Assembly: GCA_020723365.1 (NCBI GenBank)
Contig: DYJB01000134.1
Span: 1 to 7,999, forward strand
Reading direction: 5' to 3'
Length of the DNA: 7,999 bases
Origin: Candidatus Aquidulcis sp.
GTDB taxonomy: Bacteria > Chloroflexota > Anaerolineae > Anaerolineales > E44-bin32
Shown here: one piece after another, positions 6,207 through 7,999 of the stretch
Layout: every line of letters begins with the position of its first letter
Position numbering within the stretch: the first letter of the stretch is position 1
Notes under the pieces: generated by a model
The model's database searches: none
Told to the model about the DNA's origin: nothing
The model's input: the letters and a program-made list of their open reading frames with translations, nothing else
Made by a program: the position numbers and the translations under genes

Positions 6207-6237
6207 AGCGCCCGGCCGATGCGGGCGCTTCGTTTTT
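6207..6237 (+). terminator. Intrinsic terminator of the small zinc-ribbon gene
   Basis: AGCGCCCG (6207-6214) pairs perfectly with CGGGCGCT (6222-6229) around a 7-nt loop, followed by TCG and five T (6233-6237). It sits 29 nt after the stop at 6177. This is the best rho-independent terminator in the window and separates the gene from uvrA. Confidence 0.8.
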
Positions 6238-6242
6238 CGCTG

Positions 6243-6284
6243 ACCCACGCGTGGGTTTGGGACGGGAATCACCCGCGCGTGGGA
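6243..6284. repeat. Paired inverted repeats upstream of uvrA, candidate operator
   Basis: ACCCACGCGTGGGT at 6243-6256 is a perfect 14-bp palindrome. ACCCGCGCGTGGGA at 6271-6284 is a copy with two differences, 28 bp further on. The second copy ends where the -35 of the uvrA promoter would lie. Two like-spaced dyads at a promoter are typical of a dimeric regulator's binding sites, but the pattern is not an SOS box that I know. The copies could also pair with each other as a hairpin. Confidence 0.45.
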
Positions 6285-6303
6285 GAGCCCTGCGGGACCC
6301 GCC

Positions 6304-6312
6304 TGATATAAT
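6304..6312 (+). promoter_or_regulatory. Extended -10 promoter of uvrA
   Basis: TGA followed by TATAAT (6307-6312), a perfect consensus hexamer with the TGn extension. No good -35 is seen, as is common for extended -10 promoters. The predicted start near 6319 gives a leader of about 43 nt carrying the Shine-Dalgarno at 6350-6357. The hexamer overlaps an in-frame upstream ATG at 6311, which argues against that ATG as the translation start. Confidence 0.7.
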
Positions 6313-6349
6313 GCGCGATTGGCTCACCATCGCCTCGACTTCGCTGGGC

Positions 6350-6357
6350 AGGAAGGG
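6350..6357 (+). promoter_or_regulatory. Shine-Dalgarno of uvrA
   Basis: AGGAAGGG lies 4 nt before the ATG at 6362. It supports that start over the in-frame ATG at 6311, which would add 17 residues not seen in the family N-terminus. Confidence 0.7.
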
Positions 6358-6361
6358 CGGC

Positions 6362-7999
<1,638 letters not shown>

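Noticed and set aside
6311..6361. In-frame upstream ATG extending uvrA by 17 codons
   Set aside because: The ATG overlaps the perfect -10 hexamer, has no ribosome binding site, and the added residues are not part of the family N-terminus. AGGAAGGG supports the start at 6362.

Overview
The window is high-GC bacterial DNA. Five complete protein genes and the first 546 codons of uvrA can be supported. Several traits together suggest a Chloroflexota (Anaerolineae-like) bacterium: GC-rich third codon positions, a lipoprotein with a Thr/Pro linker of the 'PTPSPT' kind, an Fe-S/winged-helix protein of a type I associate with anaerobic or facultative lineages, and genes mostly standing alone with their own promoters. 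This is inference; no rRNA or other taxonomic marker is present.

Layout. (1) 9-449 (+): a small DUF3597 protein, followed by a 13-bp perfect hairpin. (2) 774-1838 (+): a protein with a predicted winged helix and 17 cysteines, including two ferredoxin [4Fe-4S] motifs, with a strong Shine-Dalgarno. (3) 1839-2400: about 560 bp with no convincing gene, holding two GC-rich hairpins. (4) 2401-3495 (-): a secreted or lipid-anchored alpha/beta hydrolase, convergent with gene 2. (5) About 540 bp of divergent intergenic DNA ending in a good promoter. (6) 4037-5356 (+): an unrecognised two-pass membrane protein with two Cys4 sites and a long Pro/Ala/Glu linker. (7) 5581-6177 (+): a small soluble protein with a zinc ribbon at each end, apparently leaderless, followed by a clear intrinsic terminator. 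(8) 6362-7999 (+): uvrA, the damage-recognition ATPase of nucleotide excision repair, cut by the window end at the first ABC domain's Walker B/D-loop.

The genes do not form an obvious pathway. Terminator-like hairpins and separate promoters argue for mostly single-gene transcription units. Most promoters resemble sigma70 sites with a good -10, often preceded by TGn; some have only a TTG-type -35. Two genes have their -10 only 8-9 nt before the start codon, which suggests leaderless mRNAs. The uvrA promoter region carries two near-identical inverted repeats 28 bp apart that may be an operator.

I found no tRNA, rRNA, CRISPR array, insertion sequence or recognisable defence system. The most novel elements are the Fe-S winged-helix protein, the two zinc-ribbon proteins before uvrA, and the repeat pair at the uvrA promoter.
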